Assembly: GCA_002368805.1 (NCBI GenBank)
Contig: DFFH01000057.1
Span: 2,477-15,248 of the forward strand
Direction of reading: 5' to 3'
From: Mageeibacillus sp. UBA3781
Lineage (GTDB): Bacteria > Bacillota > Clostridia > Saccharofermentanales > Saccharofermentanaceae
Length of the DNA stretch: 12,772 nt
The first letter of the stretch is position 1; each line of letters opens with the position of its first letter. Positions 5,979 through 12,772 of this stretch are shown here, piece after piece. The translations under genes and the position numbers were made by a program. The notes below the pieces were generated by a model. The model did not search any database, was not told where the DNA came from, and saw nothing but the letters and a program-made list of their open reading frames with translations.

Positions 5979-6476
5979 TTATTTCTTATCCGCCTTTTTA
6001 TCAAGCAGTTTTTTATGTACCATATCTTCGATCTCCGGAAGGCACATCCGTGAGATGTCACCGCCGTAGTAAGCCACTTCTTTGATTATAGACGAACTTG
6101 TAAAAGCGAGGTCTGCGCGGCACGGCAGGAAGATCACCTGATAATCCGGGAACATCAGGGTATTGGCGGCATTCATCTCCGCTTCATAGCGGAAGTCCGA
6201 CTCGCTTCTAAGGCCTCTTACGACGGCCGAAGCACCGAGTTCCCGATAAAGGTCCACGAGAAGTGTCTCTCTGGAGATGACCTCGACATTCGGAAGATCC
6301 GACAGGCAGATCTTCGCCATCCCGACTCTCTCTTCCACTGTAAATAACGAATTTTTCGCGCGGTTGATCATGATCGCCACGACCAGTTTGTCACAGAGCT
6401 TCGATGCTCTTCTGGCGATGTCAATGTGACCCAGCGAAAACGGGTCAAAACTTCCCGGAAAAATAAACGTTTTCAA
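5979..6476 (-). CDS. coaD: Phosphopantetheine adenylyltransferase
   Basis: CoaD transfers AMP from ATP to 4'-phosphopantetheine, the penultimate step of coenzyme A synthesis, in the cytoplasm. The 165-residue length is typical. GSFDPFSLGH (8-17) is the nucleotidyltransferase GxFDPxxxGH motif with H17. RGLR (87-90) followed by DFRYE, and TSSSIIKE (126-133), are the substrate and ATP-binding segments of the family. The start codon is TTG at 6476-6474, eight bases after AAGGAG, which itself overlaps the rsmD stop codon; no better ATG exists nearby. The weaker TTG start may keep its level below that of its neighbours. Confidence 0.96.
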   Translation of the reverse strand: MKTFIFPGSFDPFSLGHIDIARRASKLCDKLVVAIMINRAKNSLFTVEERVGMAKICLSDLPNVEVISRETLLVDLYRELGASAVVRGLRSESDFRYEAEMNAANTLMFPDYQVIFLPCRADLAFTSSSIIKEVAYYGGDISRMCLPEIEDMVHKKLLDKKADKK

Positions 6477-6488
6477 GAGCGCTTCTCC

Positions 6489-7064
6489 TTACTCGCACAT
6501 AGTTTCTGATTCTAAGAAGAATGTTACCAAAGTTGCCCCGTACTTACAACTCTTTAAACATGTCATATTGGTTACAATCTCTTTGATTTCGGCATTTGCG
6601 TCGGATTCGACGATGAAGATGCCGCCTTCATTTAGAAGTCCGTATTCATTGATGAGCATCGATACTTTCGATGCGGCCTCTTTTGCCATCGCATACGGCG
6701 GGTCCATGAAGATGATATCGAACTTCTCCCCCTCTTTTCCGAGCATCCGGAGCGCCTCCGTGTAGCCCATCTTTAGAGGCCTTGCCTGTTCCAGAAGATG
6801 CGTCTTTTCAAGATTCTTCCTGATCACCTGCTGGCTTTTCCCCGCCTGGTCGATCAGTACCGCGGATCCTGCGCCTCTGGAGAGCGCTTCGATCGCCATT
6901 TGTCCGGTTCCCGAGAATACATCCAGAAAAGCACTTTCCGGCACTCTCATCTGGATGCTCGAGAAGATCGCCTCCTTGACCTTATCGGTCGTCGGACGCG
7001 TGCTATCGCCTTTCGGCGCTTCCAGTACCGTTCCCCGGCATTTTCCGGATACGACTCTCGGCAT
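6489..7064 (-). CDS. rsmD: 16S rRNA (guanine(966)-N(2))-methyltransferase
   Basis: RsmD methylates G966 of 16S rRNA in the assembling 30S subunit using SAM. The protein has 191 residues. MPRVVSGKCRGTVL at the start is the family N-terminus, STRPTTDKVKEAIF (21-34) is its RNA-binding segment, FLDVFSGTG (46-54) is the SAM-binding motif I and DPPY (121-124) is the catalytic motif IV of N2-guanine and N6-adenine methyltransferases. AAGGAGG directly before the ATG overlaps the recG stop codon, so translation is probably coupled. The coding sequence includes one of the window's AGTGCTTTT motifs, encoding Ser-Ala-Phe. Confidence 0.96.
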   Translation of the reverse strand: MPRVVSGKCRGTVLEAPKGDSTRPTTDKVKEAIFSSIQMRVPESAFLDVFSGTGQMAIEALSRGAGSAVLIDQAGKSQQVIRKNLEKTHLLEQARPLKMGYTEALRMLGKEGEKFDIIFMDPPYAMAKEAASKVSMLINEYGLLNEGGIFIVESDANAEIKEIVTNMTCLKSCKYGATLVTFFLESETMCE

Positions 7065-7073
7065 ATTTCCTCC

Positions 7074-9197
7074 TTACAGGCTCGGCTTCGTCCATGCCTC
7101 ACCGAAGTGATTATGGAATGCCTCGAGCATGATCTTTGCTTCCGGTTTCTGAAGCTTCGGATCATCTTGAAGCATCTTTCCGATCGCATCCTCGATCGGT
7201 CCCAGGCAGGCGGCATCACGATAGAGATTGGCCATCTTCAGCTGCGGGATACCGTGCTGCTTCGTGCCGAAGAAGTCGCCGGTTCCGCGAAGGAGCATAT
7301 CTTTCTCCGCGAGGACAAATCCGTCTGTGGTATTGCACATCATGTCGATACGTTCCTGCGCGACACCCTCGTATTTATCCGTCTGCAGGATGCATAGCGA
7401 CGGCAGACTGCCTCTTCCGATACGTCCGCGAAGCTGATGCAGTGTGGAGAGTCCGAATCTCTCTGCATTTCGTATAATCATCAGCGAGGCATTCGGGTTA
7501 TCGACACCGACTTCGATGACGGTCGTGGAGACCAGCACATCGATCGCACCTTCGCTGAATTCTTTCATGATCTTTTCTTTTTCCGCCGGCTTCATCTTAC
7601 CGTGCAGAAGTCCGATATGCATATCGCTAAGTTCCCCCTGCGACAGCGTCTCATAGTACTGCACCGCAGACTCGAGGTCGGACTTCATTTTCTCCGCGAG
7701 TGTACCCTCTTCATCCTCATAAGCATCTTCCTGCAGTTCATCGATCATCGGACAGACGACATACGCCTGATGTCCTTTTTTCACTTCCTGCCGGATCGTG
7801 GCGAGTACTCTTCCCTCTTCGTCAAAGGAAGCCCGTATCGTCTTGATCGGCTGGCGTCCCTTCGGCATGCTCTTGATGACCGATACATCCATATCACCGA
7901 AAAGCACCAGTCCGAGCGTTCTCGGGATCGGCGTCGCGGACATGACGAGCGTGTGGATCCCGTGATCTTCCCGCTCTTCCGTTGCGGATCTCTGCTTAAC
8001 ACCGAAACGGTGCTGTTCGTCCGTGACCATCAGCGCCAGGTCAGAGAATTCATTCTTCTCCGAAAGCACTGCATGCGTGCCGACGAGCATCTTCACTTTT
8101 CCGCTCGAGAGTCCTTCACGGATCTCGTTTTTCTTCTTGGCCGTGGTGCTTCCGAGCATCAGCTCGACATCGATATCTGTTCCATTGAGGAATTTCTTAA
8201 AGGTCTCATAATGCTGTGATGCAAGGACCGCTGTCGGTGCCATAAAGACCGACTGATATCCTGCGATCGCGCATGCTGCCATACTTAGGAATGCGACTAC
8301 CGTCTTACCGGAGCCGACATCGCCCTGTACGAGGCGATTCATCGGATGCGAAGAAGAGATGTCGGAGAGGATATCGTGCGTGACGCGGCTCTGATCCTCC
8401 GTAAGCGAGAAAGGAAGTCCTTTTACGATATTTGCGAAGCGCTCCATGTCTTCCTTTTTCCCTCTGATCGGGCACGATGCACGAAGATCTTTCTGCTCCT
8501 GCTTATACACACTCAGTGCGGCGCGAAGGAGGAACAGCTCCTCGTAAATGAGATATTTCTGCGCGATCTCCACTTCCTCCATACTGTCCGGCCGGTGGAT
8601 CTTCTCGTAGGCATAGCGGATCGCACAGAGTTTCTGTTCTTTTCTGAAAAACAGCGGAAGCACTTCCGACAGGAGCGGCAGTGCCCGGTCGAGTGCGACA
8701 TTGACGATCGCACGGATATGTCCCTGCTTAAGTCCGGATGTCAGCGGATAGACCGGCTGGATCAGGGATGTCTTCTCTTCACCTTTCTGCCGCTGGTCAA
8801 AGACCGGATTTACGACCTGGAAAGAGAACCCGTCCCGGGTGATCTTACCGTGGAAGAAATACTCTTCACCGGAGGTCATTTTCTTCTCGAGGTAAGGCTG
8901 GTTGAACCACACGGCACGGATGCTGCATGAGCCGTCCGAGAGCGTGGCAAAGATCGTCGTCTTTCCTCTGTTCCGGGATACTCTCGGAGTATTGACGATC
9001 GTTGCGATGAAAGATTGTTCTTTATCATGTTCGAGCTTAAAAAGCGGGACGCACTCGGACCAGTCGTCGTATCGTCTCGGGAAAAAAGTCAGAAGGTCAT
9101 AGACCCTCGTGATACCGAGTTTTTCGAGCTGTTTGGCGCGTGCTTCACCGACCTTCGGGAGATATCTTACAGGTGTATCGAGCTGGATATCCGCCAT
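7074..9197 (-). CDS. recG: ATP-dependent DNA helicase RecG
   Basis: RecG remodels stalled replication forks and branches Holliday junctions and D-loops. The 707 residues are full length. The N-terminal part (to about 240) has a helix-hairpin-helix-like start and the OB-fold wedge domain that splits the fork. The SF2 motor follows: GDVGSGKT (292-299, motif I), TDEQHRFGVKQR (392-403, the RecG form of motif II), SATPIPRTL (420-428, motif III), VSTTVIEVGVDNPNAS and QLRGRIGRG (motifs V and VI). The C-terminal RGTGDFFGTKQHG matches the RecG/Mfd-type TRG region. Only two bases separate it from nth, and AAGGTG supports the ATG. Linkage with nth and rsmD is consistent with a repair and housekeeping operon. 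Confidence 0.98.
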   Translation of the reverse strand: MADIQLDTPVRYLPKVGEARAKQLEKLGITRVYDLLTFFPRRYDDWSECVPLFKLEHDKEQSFIATIVNTPRVSRNRGKTTIFATLSDGSCSIRAVWFNQPYLEKKMTSGEEYFFHGKITRDGFSFQVVNPVFDQRQKGEEKTSLIQPVYPLTSGLKQGHIRAIVNVALDRALPLLSEVLPLFFRKEQKLCAIRYAYEKIHRPDSMEEVEIAQKYLIYEELFLLRAALSVYKQEQKDLRASCPIRGKKEDMERFANIVKGLPFSLTEDQSRVTHDILSDISSSHPMNRLVQGDVGSGKTVVAFLSMAACAIAGYQSVFMAPTAVLASQHYETFKKFLNGTDIDVELMLGSTTAKKKNEIREGLSSGKVKMLVGTHAVLSEKNEFSDLALMVTDEQHRFGVKQRSATEEREDHGIHTLVMSATPIPRTLGLVLFGDMDVSVIKSMPKGRQPIKTIRASFDEEGRVLATIRQEVKKGHQAYVVCPMIDELQEDAYEDEEGTLAEKMKSDLESAVQYYETLSQGELSDMHIGLLHGKMKPAEKEKIMKEFSEGAIDVLVSTTVIEVGVDNPNASLMIIRNAERFGLSTLHQLRGRIGRGSLPSLCILQTDKYEGVAQERIDMMCNTTDGFVLAEKDMLLRGTGDFFGTKQHGIPQLKMANLYRDAACLGPIEDAIGKMLQDDPKLQKPEAKIMLEAFHNHFGEAWTKPSL

Positions 9198-9199
9198 GA

Positions 9200-9838
9200 C
9201 TACACCTTCTTACCGGAGGACGGACAGTATTCTGAAAGCGCGCAGTCACCGCACTTCGGAGATCTTGCGGTACACACGGCCCGTCCGTGATCGACCATTC
9301 TGTGGCCAAAAGCGGCCCACTCTTCTTCCGGAAGGATCTTCATGAGTTCTTTTTCGATCACGGCCGGATCTTTCCCGGAGCTTAATCCGAGGCGGCCGCT
9401 GACGCGCATACAGTGCGTATCCACCACCACGGCCGGAATGCCGAACATCTCGGATACGATGAGGTTGGCGACCTTTCTTCCGACGCCCGGGAAGCGCATC
9501 AGTTCGTCCTGCGTCTTCGGGATCTCTCCTCCGAAATCATCGCGCATCATTCTTGCGATCTCATAAAGATAATGGGATTTCGCTTTCCAGAATCCGCACG
9601 GCTTGATGATCCTTCCGATCTCTTCTTCCCCTGCGGATAGAAAATCCGTATATTCCGGATACTTCTCAAAAAGCACTTTCGTCACTTCATTGACGCGCAC
9701 ATCCGTGCACTGCGCCGACAGTACGGCACGTACGACGAGGTGGAATACATTATCATCGATATCGAGGGTACACTGCGTCTCCGGATACAGTTCATGAAGA
9801 CGCCGGAGGATCGCCTCCGTGCGTTCTTTCTTTCTCAT
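9200..9838 (-). CDS. nth: Endonuclease III, DNA glycosylase/AP lyase
   Basis: Nth removes oxidised pyrimidines and cleaves the abasic strand in base excision repair. The protein has 212 residues, close to E. coli Nth (211). The helix-hairpin-helix is LMRFPGVGRKVANLI, with the catalytic Lys at K122 and the catalytic Asp at D140 in VDTHCMRVSGRLG. The [4Fe-4S] cluster ligands are C189-x6-C196-x2-C199-x5-C205, the exact Nth spacing. The ATG at 9836-9838 overlaps the kinase stop codon as ATGA and follows AAGGAG, so it is translationally coupled to the two-component system genes. It contains an AGTGCTTTT motif at 9669-9677. Confidence 0.97.
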   Translation of the reverse strand: MRKKERTEAILRRLHELYPETQCTLDIDDNVFHLVVRAVLSAQCTDVRVNEVTKVLFEKYPEYTDFLSAGEEEIGRIIKPCGFWKAKSHYLYEIARMMRDDFGGEIPKTQDELMRFPGVGRKVANLIVSEMFGIPAVVVDTHCMRVSGRLGLSSGKDPAVIEKELMKILPEEEWAAFGHRMVDHGRAVCTARSPKCGDCALSEYCPSSGKKV

Positions 9839-11364
9839 GGGTTCTCCTTCAGATTCTGTTCCTCAGGGATATTGTCATTGAGCGTATAGATAAACTTCGC
9901 TCCGCCGAGTTCCTCACTCTTTTCCGCCCAGATCTTCTCGCCATGAGCGGTGATGATCTCACGGCAGATATAAAGTCCTAAGCCAAAGCCGCTCTCGGTT
10001 CTTGAAGGATCGACTTTATAGAAACTCTCGAATACACGGTCACGCTTGTCCTCAGGGATACCCGAGCCGGAATCCTCGACGGACACATATACTTTCTTTT
10101 CATCTTCGTCATACTTCGTCGCGATACCGATGATACCGTCTCTCGGCGTGAACTTGATCGCATTGGTGAAAAGATTATAGAATACGCGATACAGCAGCTG
10201 CGACTCACCAAAGACCATCATGCTTTCGCCTTTATTCTTACCAAGATCGACATTCACGCTGATGTTCTTGTCCGAAAGCAGATTCTCGACATTCTGCACT
10301 GTATCACGGATCATCTCGTTGATATCAAATTCTTCCATCTTGGCAGGATCCACCTGACTCAGAGAGGATGCCTCCGTCATCGAGTTGATCAGTTCCTGGA
10401 TCCGGGCAACCTGTGTCTGGATGATATCCATATACTTCGGATAGCTCTCCGGCGGGATCGTACCGTCCGAGATCGCGGACAGGAAGCCCTTGATGGAAGT
10501 AAGCGGTGTTCTTAAGTCATGCGCAATACTGGAAATAAAGACCTTTCTGTCAGATTCCTGCCGCTCGAGACGCTCGATCATACTGTTGACCGTCGAGACC
10601 ATGTTCGTGATCTCATCCGTCAGCATGTATTTCAGCGTGGATTCTTTCCTAAGCTCCGGCACATCGATCCGTACGGACAGATCACCCTTCGTCACCGAGG
10701 TCGCCGCATCCGACAGCGCACGCAGCGGACGGATCAGGGATCTGGCCATCAGCGAGAAGAAAAGAAGCGCCATCGAGAAAGAGATCAGGATCGGCAGAAG
10801 AAGTGCATTGGAAAGACGCCAGAACACTTCGTTCTCGACATTCAGCGTATTGAAAAGTACGATATTCAGATCATCCTGGGAAGTCGCCACGGCAACAGAT
10901 ACCGATACGCTTCGTGAATTGGCGAAAATACCGTTCGTCACATCCGACGTCATCGCATGTCCTTTATTCATAAAGAGATCCAGCGCACGGTCATTCGTCA
11001 GAAATACATAGTCATCCGCCTTCAGGATATCGCCTCTGACGAAGTCCGGAACGGATGTGGAATACTCGATACGGCCGTCATTTCTTACGAACCATACCGA
11101 GCACTCTTCTGTTCTTGCAAAGGAATTGATAAATGCCTGGATCGCGGTATCTGACACCGACGGATCCGACACCAGGGAATCATACGCGAGTGCCAGGGAA
11201 TTGGCCTGTGTCTCGATCTTCTCCTTATTCTCGGAGATCAGGGATACTGTCGTCTGACGGTAAAAGACCAGCACCAGAACAACGAACACGAGTATCGTTC
11301 CGATCGCCAGCGACAGCGTCGTTCGGAATAATACGGACTGTGACTTTTTACCGGACTCTTTCAT
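9835..11364 (-). CDS. Sensor histidine kinase, membrane-bound, HAMP-HisKA-HATPase_c
   Basis: This encodes 509 residues. Membrane helix 1 is at about 13-35 and helix 2 at about 186-206, flanking a roughly 150-residue extracytoplasmic sensor region. HAMP runs from about 207 to 262. HisKA follows with SSIAHDLRTPLTS, phospho-accepting H282. The ATPase domain has an N box with N397 and N401, G1 DSGSGIP (431-437), an F box near FESFYK, and G2 GFGLGL (459-464). Every residue needed for kinase activity seems present. The gene starts 37 bases after the upstream response regulator gene, its obvious partner, and GGGG lies just before the ATG. The signal is unknown; the architecture resembles PhoR/ResE-type kinases of Bacillota, but I would not assign a name. 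Its stop overlaps nth. Confidence 0.95.
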   Translation of the reverse strand: MKESGKKSQSVLFRTTLSLAIGTILVFVVLVLVFYRQTTVSLISENKEKIETQANSLALAYDSLVSDPSVSDTAIQAFINSFARTEECSVWFVRNDGRIEYSTSVPDFVRGDILKADDYVFLTNDRALDLFMNKGHAMTSDVTNGIFANSRSVSVSVAVATSQDDLNIVLFNTLNVENEVFWRLSNALLLPILISFSMALLFFSLMARSLIRPLRALSDAATSVTKGDLSVRIDVPELRKESTLKYMLTDEITNMVSTVNSMIERLERQESDRKVFISSIAHDLRTPLTSIKGFLSAISDGTIPPESYPKYMDIIQTQVARIQELINSMTEASSLSQVDPAKMEEFDINEMIRDTVQNVENLLSDKNISVNVDLGKNKGESMMVFGESQLLYRVFYNLFTNAIKFTPRDGIIGIATKYDEDEKKVYVSVEDSGSGIPEDKRDRVFESFYKVDPSRTESGFGLGLYICREIITAHGEKIWAEKSEELGGAKFIYTLNDNIPEEQNLKENP

Positions 11365-11401
11365 TTCCCCACCCGCAAAAATGATTACCTAAAAATGCTG
11401 T

Positions 11402-12121
11402 TTACTTCTCTGTTGTCTCGAACTTGTAGCCTACACCCCAGACGGTCTTGATCATCCAGTTTGTCTTTACATTCGGCTTTTCAAGCTTCTCACGGATACG
11501 CTTAACATGTACATCGACTGTTCTGGACTCTCCGTAGAAGTCGTATCCCCATACATTTTCCAGGAGCTGTTCTCTCGTGAACACGCGGTTCGGATGAGAG
11601 GCCAGGAAGAAGAGGAGTTCGAGTTCTTTTGGCGGAATATCTATTTCTTTACCATCGACGGTAACGACATATCTGGCCATATCGACGGTGAATCCCTCGT
11701 AGGAGATCACTTCCGTATTCTCTTTTGTATCCGGCGACTCGGCAGCTGCCGCGTCACGCTTGTCTGTACGGCGGAGGACAGCCTTCACACGGGCCAGGAG
11801 TTCCTTTGGCTCGAAGGGCTTCTGAACATAGTCATCCGCACCAAGCTCGAGTCCAACGACCTTGTCCAAGGTATCGGAGCGCGCCGTCAGCATGATGATC
11901 GGGACATCCGATGTCTTTCTGATCTCACGGCAGATATCGTAACCGTCTTTTCCGGGAAGCATCAGATCCAGCACGACAAGATCCGGCTGGGAAGACTGGA
12001 AAGTCTCTAAAGCACGGTCTCCGGAAAGACAGGAAGTTACTGCGAAACCATCTTTATCGAAGTAGAGCCGAAGCACTTCTACGATATTCGGATCGTCATC
12101 TACTACTAAAACCTTTTTCAT
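11402..12121 (-). CDS. OmpR/PhoB-family response regulator
   Basis: A receiver domain plus winged-helix DNA-binding protein of 239 residues. Counting from MKKVLVVDDD, the acidic pocket is D8-D10, the phosphorylated residue is D52 (VVLDLMLPG), T79 is the switch threonine and K101 (QKPFEP) is the conserved lysine. The C-terminal ~100 residues form the OmpR-type domain with the SRTVDVHVKRIREKL recognition helix region and the closing VWGVGYKFE. A longer frame starts at 12142 and overlaps the nrdR stop (TAATG), but it adds seven residues the family lacks. The ATG at 12121-12119 has GAGGG seven bases before it, so I prefer that one. An Ala-rich, charged linker joins the domains. Target genes are unknown. 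Confidence 0.94.
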   Translation of the reverse strand: MKKVLVVDDDPNIVEVLRLYFDKDGFAVTSCLSGDRALETFQSSQPDLVVLDLMLPGKDGYDICREIRKTSDVPIIMLTARSDTLDKVVGLELGADDYVQKPFEPKELLARVKAVLRRTDKRDAAAAESPDTKENTEVISYEGFTVDMARYVVTVDGKEIDIPPKELELLFFLASHPNRVFTREQLLENVWGYDFYGESRTVDVHVKRIREKLEKPNVKTNWMIKTVWGVGYKFETTEK

Positions 12122-12141
12122 CTTCTTACCCTCTACTTCCA

Positions 12142-12594
12142 TTATTTTTTCAGCATATCCTTCAGTTCATCCATAAAAGAATTCACATCCTTGAACTGGC
12201 GGTAAACCGAAGCGAAACGCACATAAGCGACTTCATCGATCCCCTTGAGCTGCTGCATGACCATCTCACCGATCTCGTTGGTCGAGATCTCGCGCTTCGT
12301 CGTAGTCTGGATCTGGTTCTCCACATACGATACGATCTGCGTCAGCTGCTCCGAAGAAACCGGTCTCTTCTCACAGGCCTTCATCAGACCTCCGAGAAGT
12401 TTTTCCTGACTATATGCCTCGCGGGTACCATCTTTCTTGATCACGAGAAGCGGAAGGAGCTCCACCTTCTCGTAGGTGGTAAAGCGGGACGAGCAGGATA
12501 AACATTCACGCCTGCGGCGGATGGCAGAACCATCCTCCGCAGGCCGCGAATCAATTACTTTATCTTCCATATGTCCACAGAAAGGGCACTTCAT
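12142..12594 (-). CDS. nrdR: Transcriptional repressor NrdR of ribonucleotide reductase genes
   Basis: NrdR binds NrdR boxes upstream of ribonucleotide reductase genes and represses them according to ATP/dATP bound to its cone domain. The 150-residue length is typical. The zinc ribbon uses C3/C6 (MKCPFCG) and C31/C34 (CLSC), and it carries the family's IRRRREC and RFTTYE signatures. The ATP-cone spans about residues 46-136, beginning with the LVIKKDGTREAYSQEKL segment. It starts seven bases after the upstream gene and its TAA overlaps an ATG of the response regulator frame. No NrdR box or reductase gene is visible in the window, so its targets are elsewhere. Confidence 0.98.
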   Translation of the reverse strand: MKCPFCGHMEDKVIDSRPAEDGSAIRRRRECLSCSSRFTTYEKVELLPLLVIKKDGTREAYSQEKLLGGLMKACEKRPVSSEQLTQIVSYVENQIQTTTKREISTNEIGEMVMQQLKGIDEVAYVRFASVYRQFKDVNSFMDELKDMLKK

Positions 12595-12601
12595 AGATCA
12601 A

Positions 12602-12772
12602 TCACTCATCCAGATTATCGTTGTCACTCATGAACCATGGGAGCAGTCTCTTCTTATCCTTCGCCGGAGCCGGAGCTTCAACAGTCTTCGGAGCTGCCGG
12701 TGCAGCTGCTCTCGGAGCAGGTGTCGGAACTACGTTCGGCTGAGGTCTGCCGCCCTGCTGTACATGAGCCGG
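12602..12772 (-). CDS. ftsZ: Probable FtsZ C-terminus (5' part beyond the right edge)
   Basis: Only the last 56 residues are in the window, ending at a TGA (12604-12602). They form a Pro/Ala/Gln-rich disordered stretch, then a basic KDKKR and LLPWFMSD just before the end. This matches the plan of FtsZ tails: an intrinsically disordered linker and a short C-terminal peptide of the I/L-P-x-F-L/M type that binds partners such as FtsA or SepF. Location just upstream of nrdR also fits Clostridia, where ftsZ and nrdR are often close. The GTPase domain is not visible, so another protein with a Pro/Ala-rich tail cannot be excluded. Confidence 0.62.
   Translation of the reverse strand, partial: PAHVQQGGRPQPNVVPTPAPRAAAPAAPKTVEAPAPAKDKKRLLPWFMSDNDNLDE

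Noticed and set aside
7437..8219. Plus-strand open frame of 260 codons
   Set aside because: It is antisense to recG inside its helicase motifs, and its protein resembles nothing.

Overview
The window reads as a chromosomal segment of a low-to-moderate GC Gram-positive bacterium, most likely class Clostridia (Bacillota). The evidence is the recG-rsmD-coaD order, an nrdR next to what looks like the end of ftsZ, strong AGGAGG-type ribosome binding sites, and protein sequences of Clostridia character. I cannot fix the family. Every convincing gene lies on the minus strand, so the text below follows transcription from the right edge to the left edge.

Right part (12772 to about 5500) is one tightly packed run of housekeeping genes: the 3' end of a probable ftsZ, nrdR, an OmpR-type response regulator with its membrane histidine kinase, endonuclease III (nth), recG, rsmD, coaD and a small coiled-coil protein. 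Gaps are a few bases to about 40, with ATGA or TAATG overlaps and ribosome sites lying on the preceding stop codons. No terminator is visible inside it, so it is probably one or a few overlapping transcripts linking division, nucleotide supply, DNA repair, ribosome methylation and CoA synthesis.

Middle part (5419 to 2270): a 77-base spacer, then an OLD/COG4637-like P-loop ATPase whose stop overlaps the start of a DUF4276-like (TOPRIM-type) protein, which in turn overlaps hemW by 8 bases. The ATPase/DUF4276 pair is the strongest candidate for an accessory two-gene system, possibly anti-phage defence by analogy with OLD/PARIS-type pairs. A bulged hairpin with a T-run follows hemW.

Left part (2099 to 1): a protein with a PD-(D/E)XK-like pattern (E...D...ExH), then a 447-base gene-free stretch, then a CPBP (CAAX-type) membrane protease that runs off the left edge. 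The gene-free stretch is dense in structure: a 9-bp tandem repeat directly after the nuclease stop codon, a strong intrinsic terminator, seven copies of a CACCCGT(AAA) motif in both orientations forming nested inverted repeats, and a perfect 62-bp tandem duplication.

Across the window the 9-mer AGTGCTTTT (or its complement) occurs eight times, both in spacers and inside unrelated genes, usually followed by something like CGAGAGG. This is far more than chance and may be a genome-wide DNA-level signal. I see no rRNA, tRNA, CRISPR array, transposase or phage gene.
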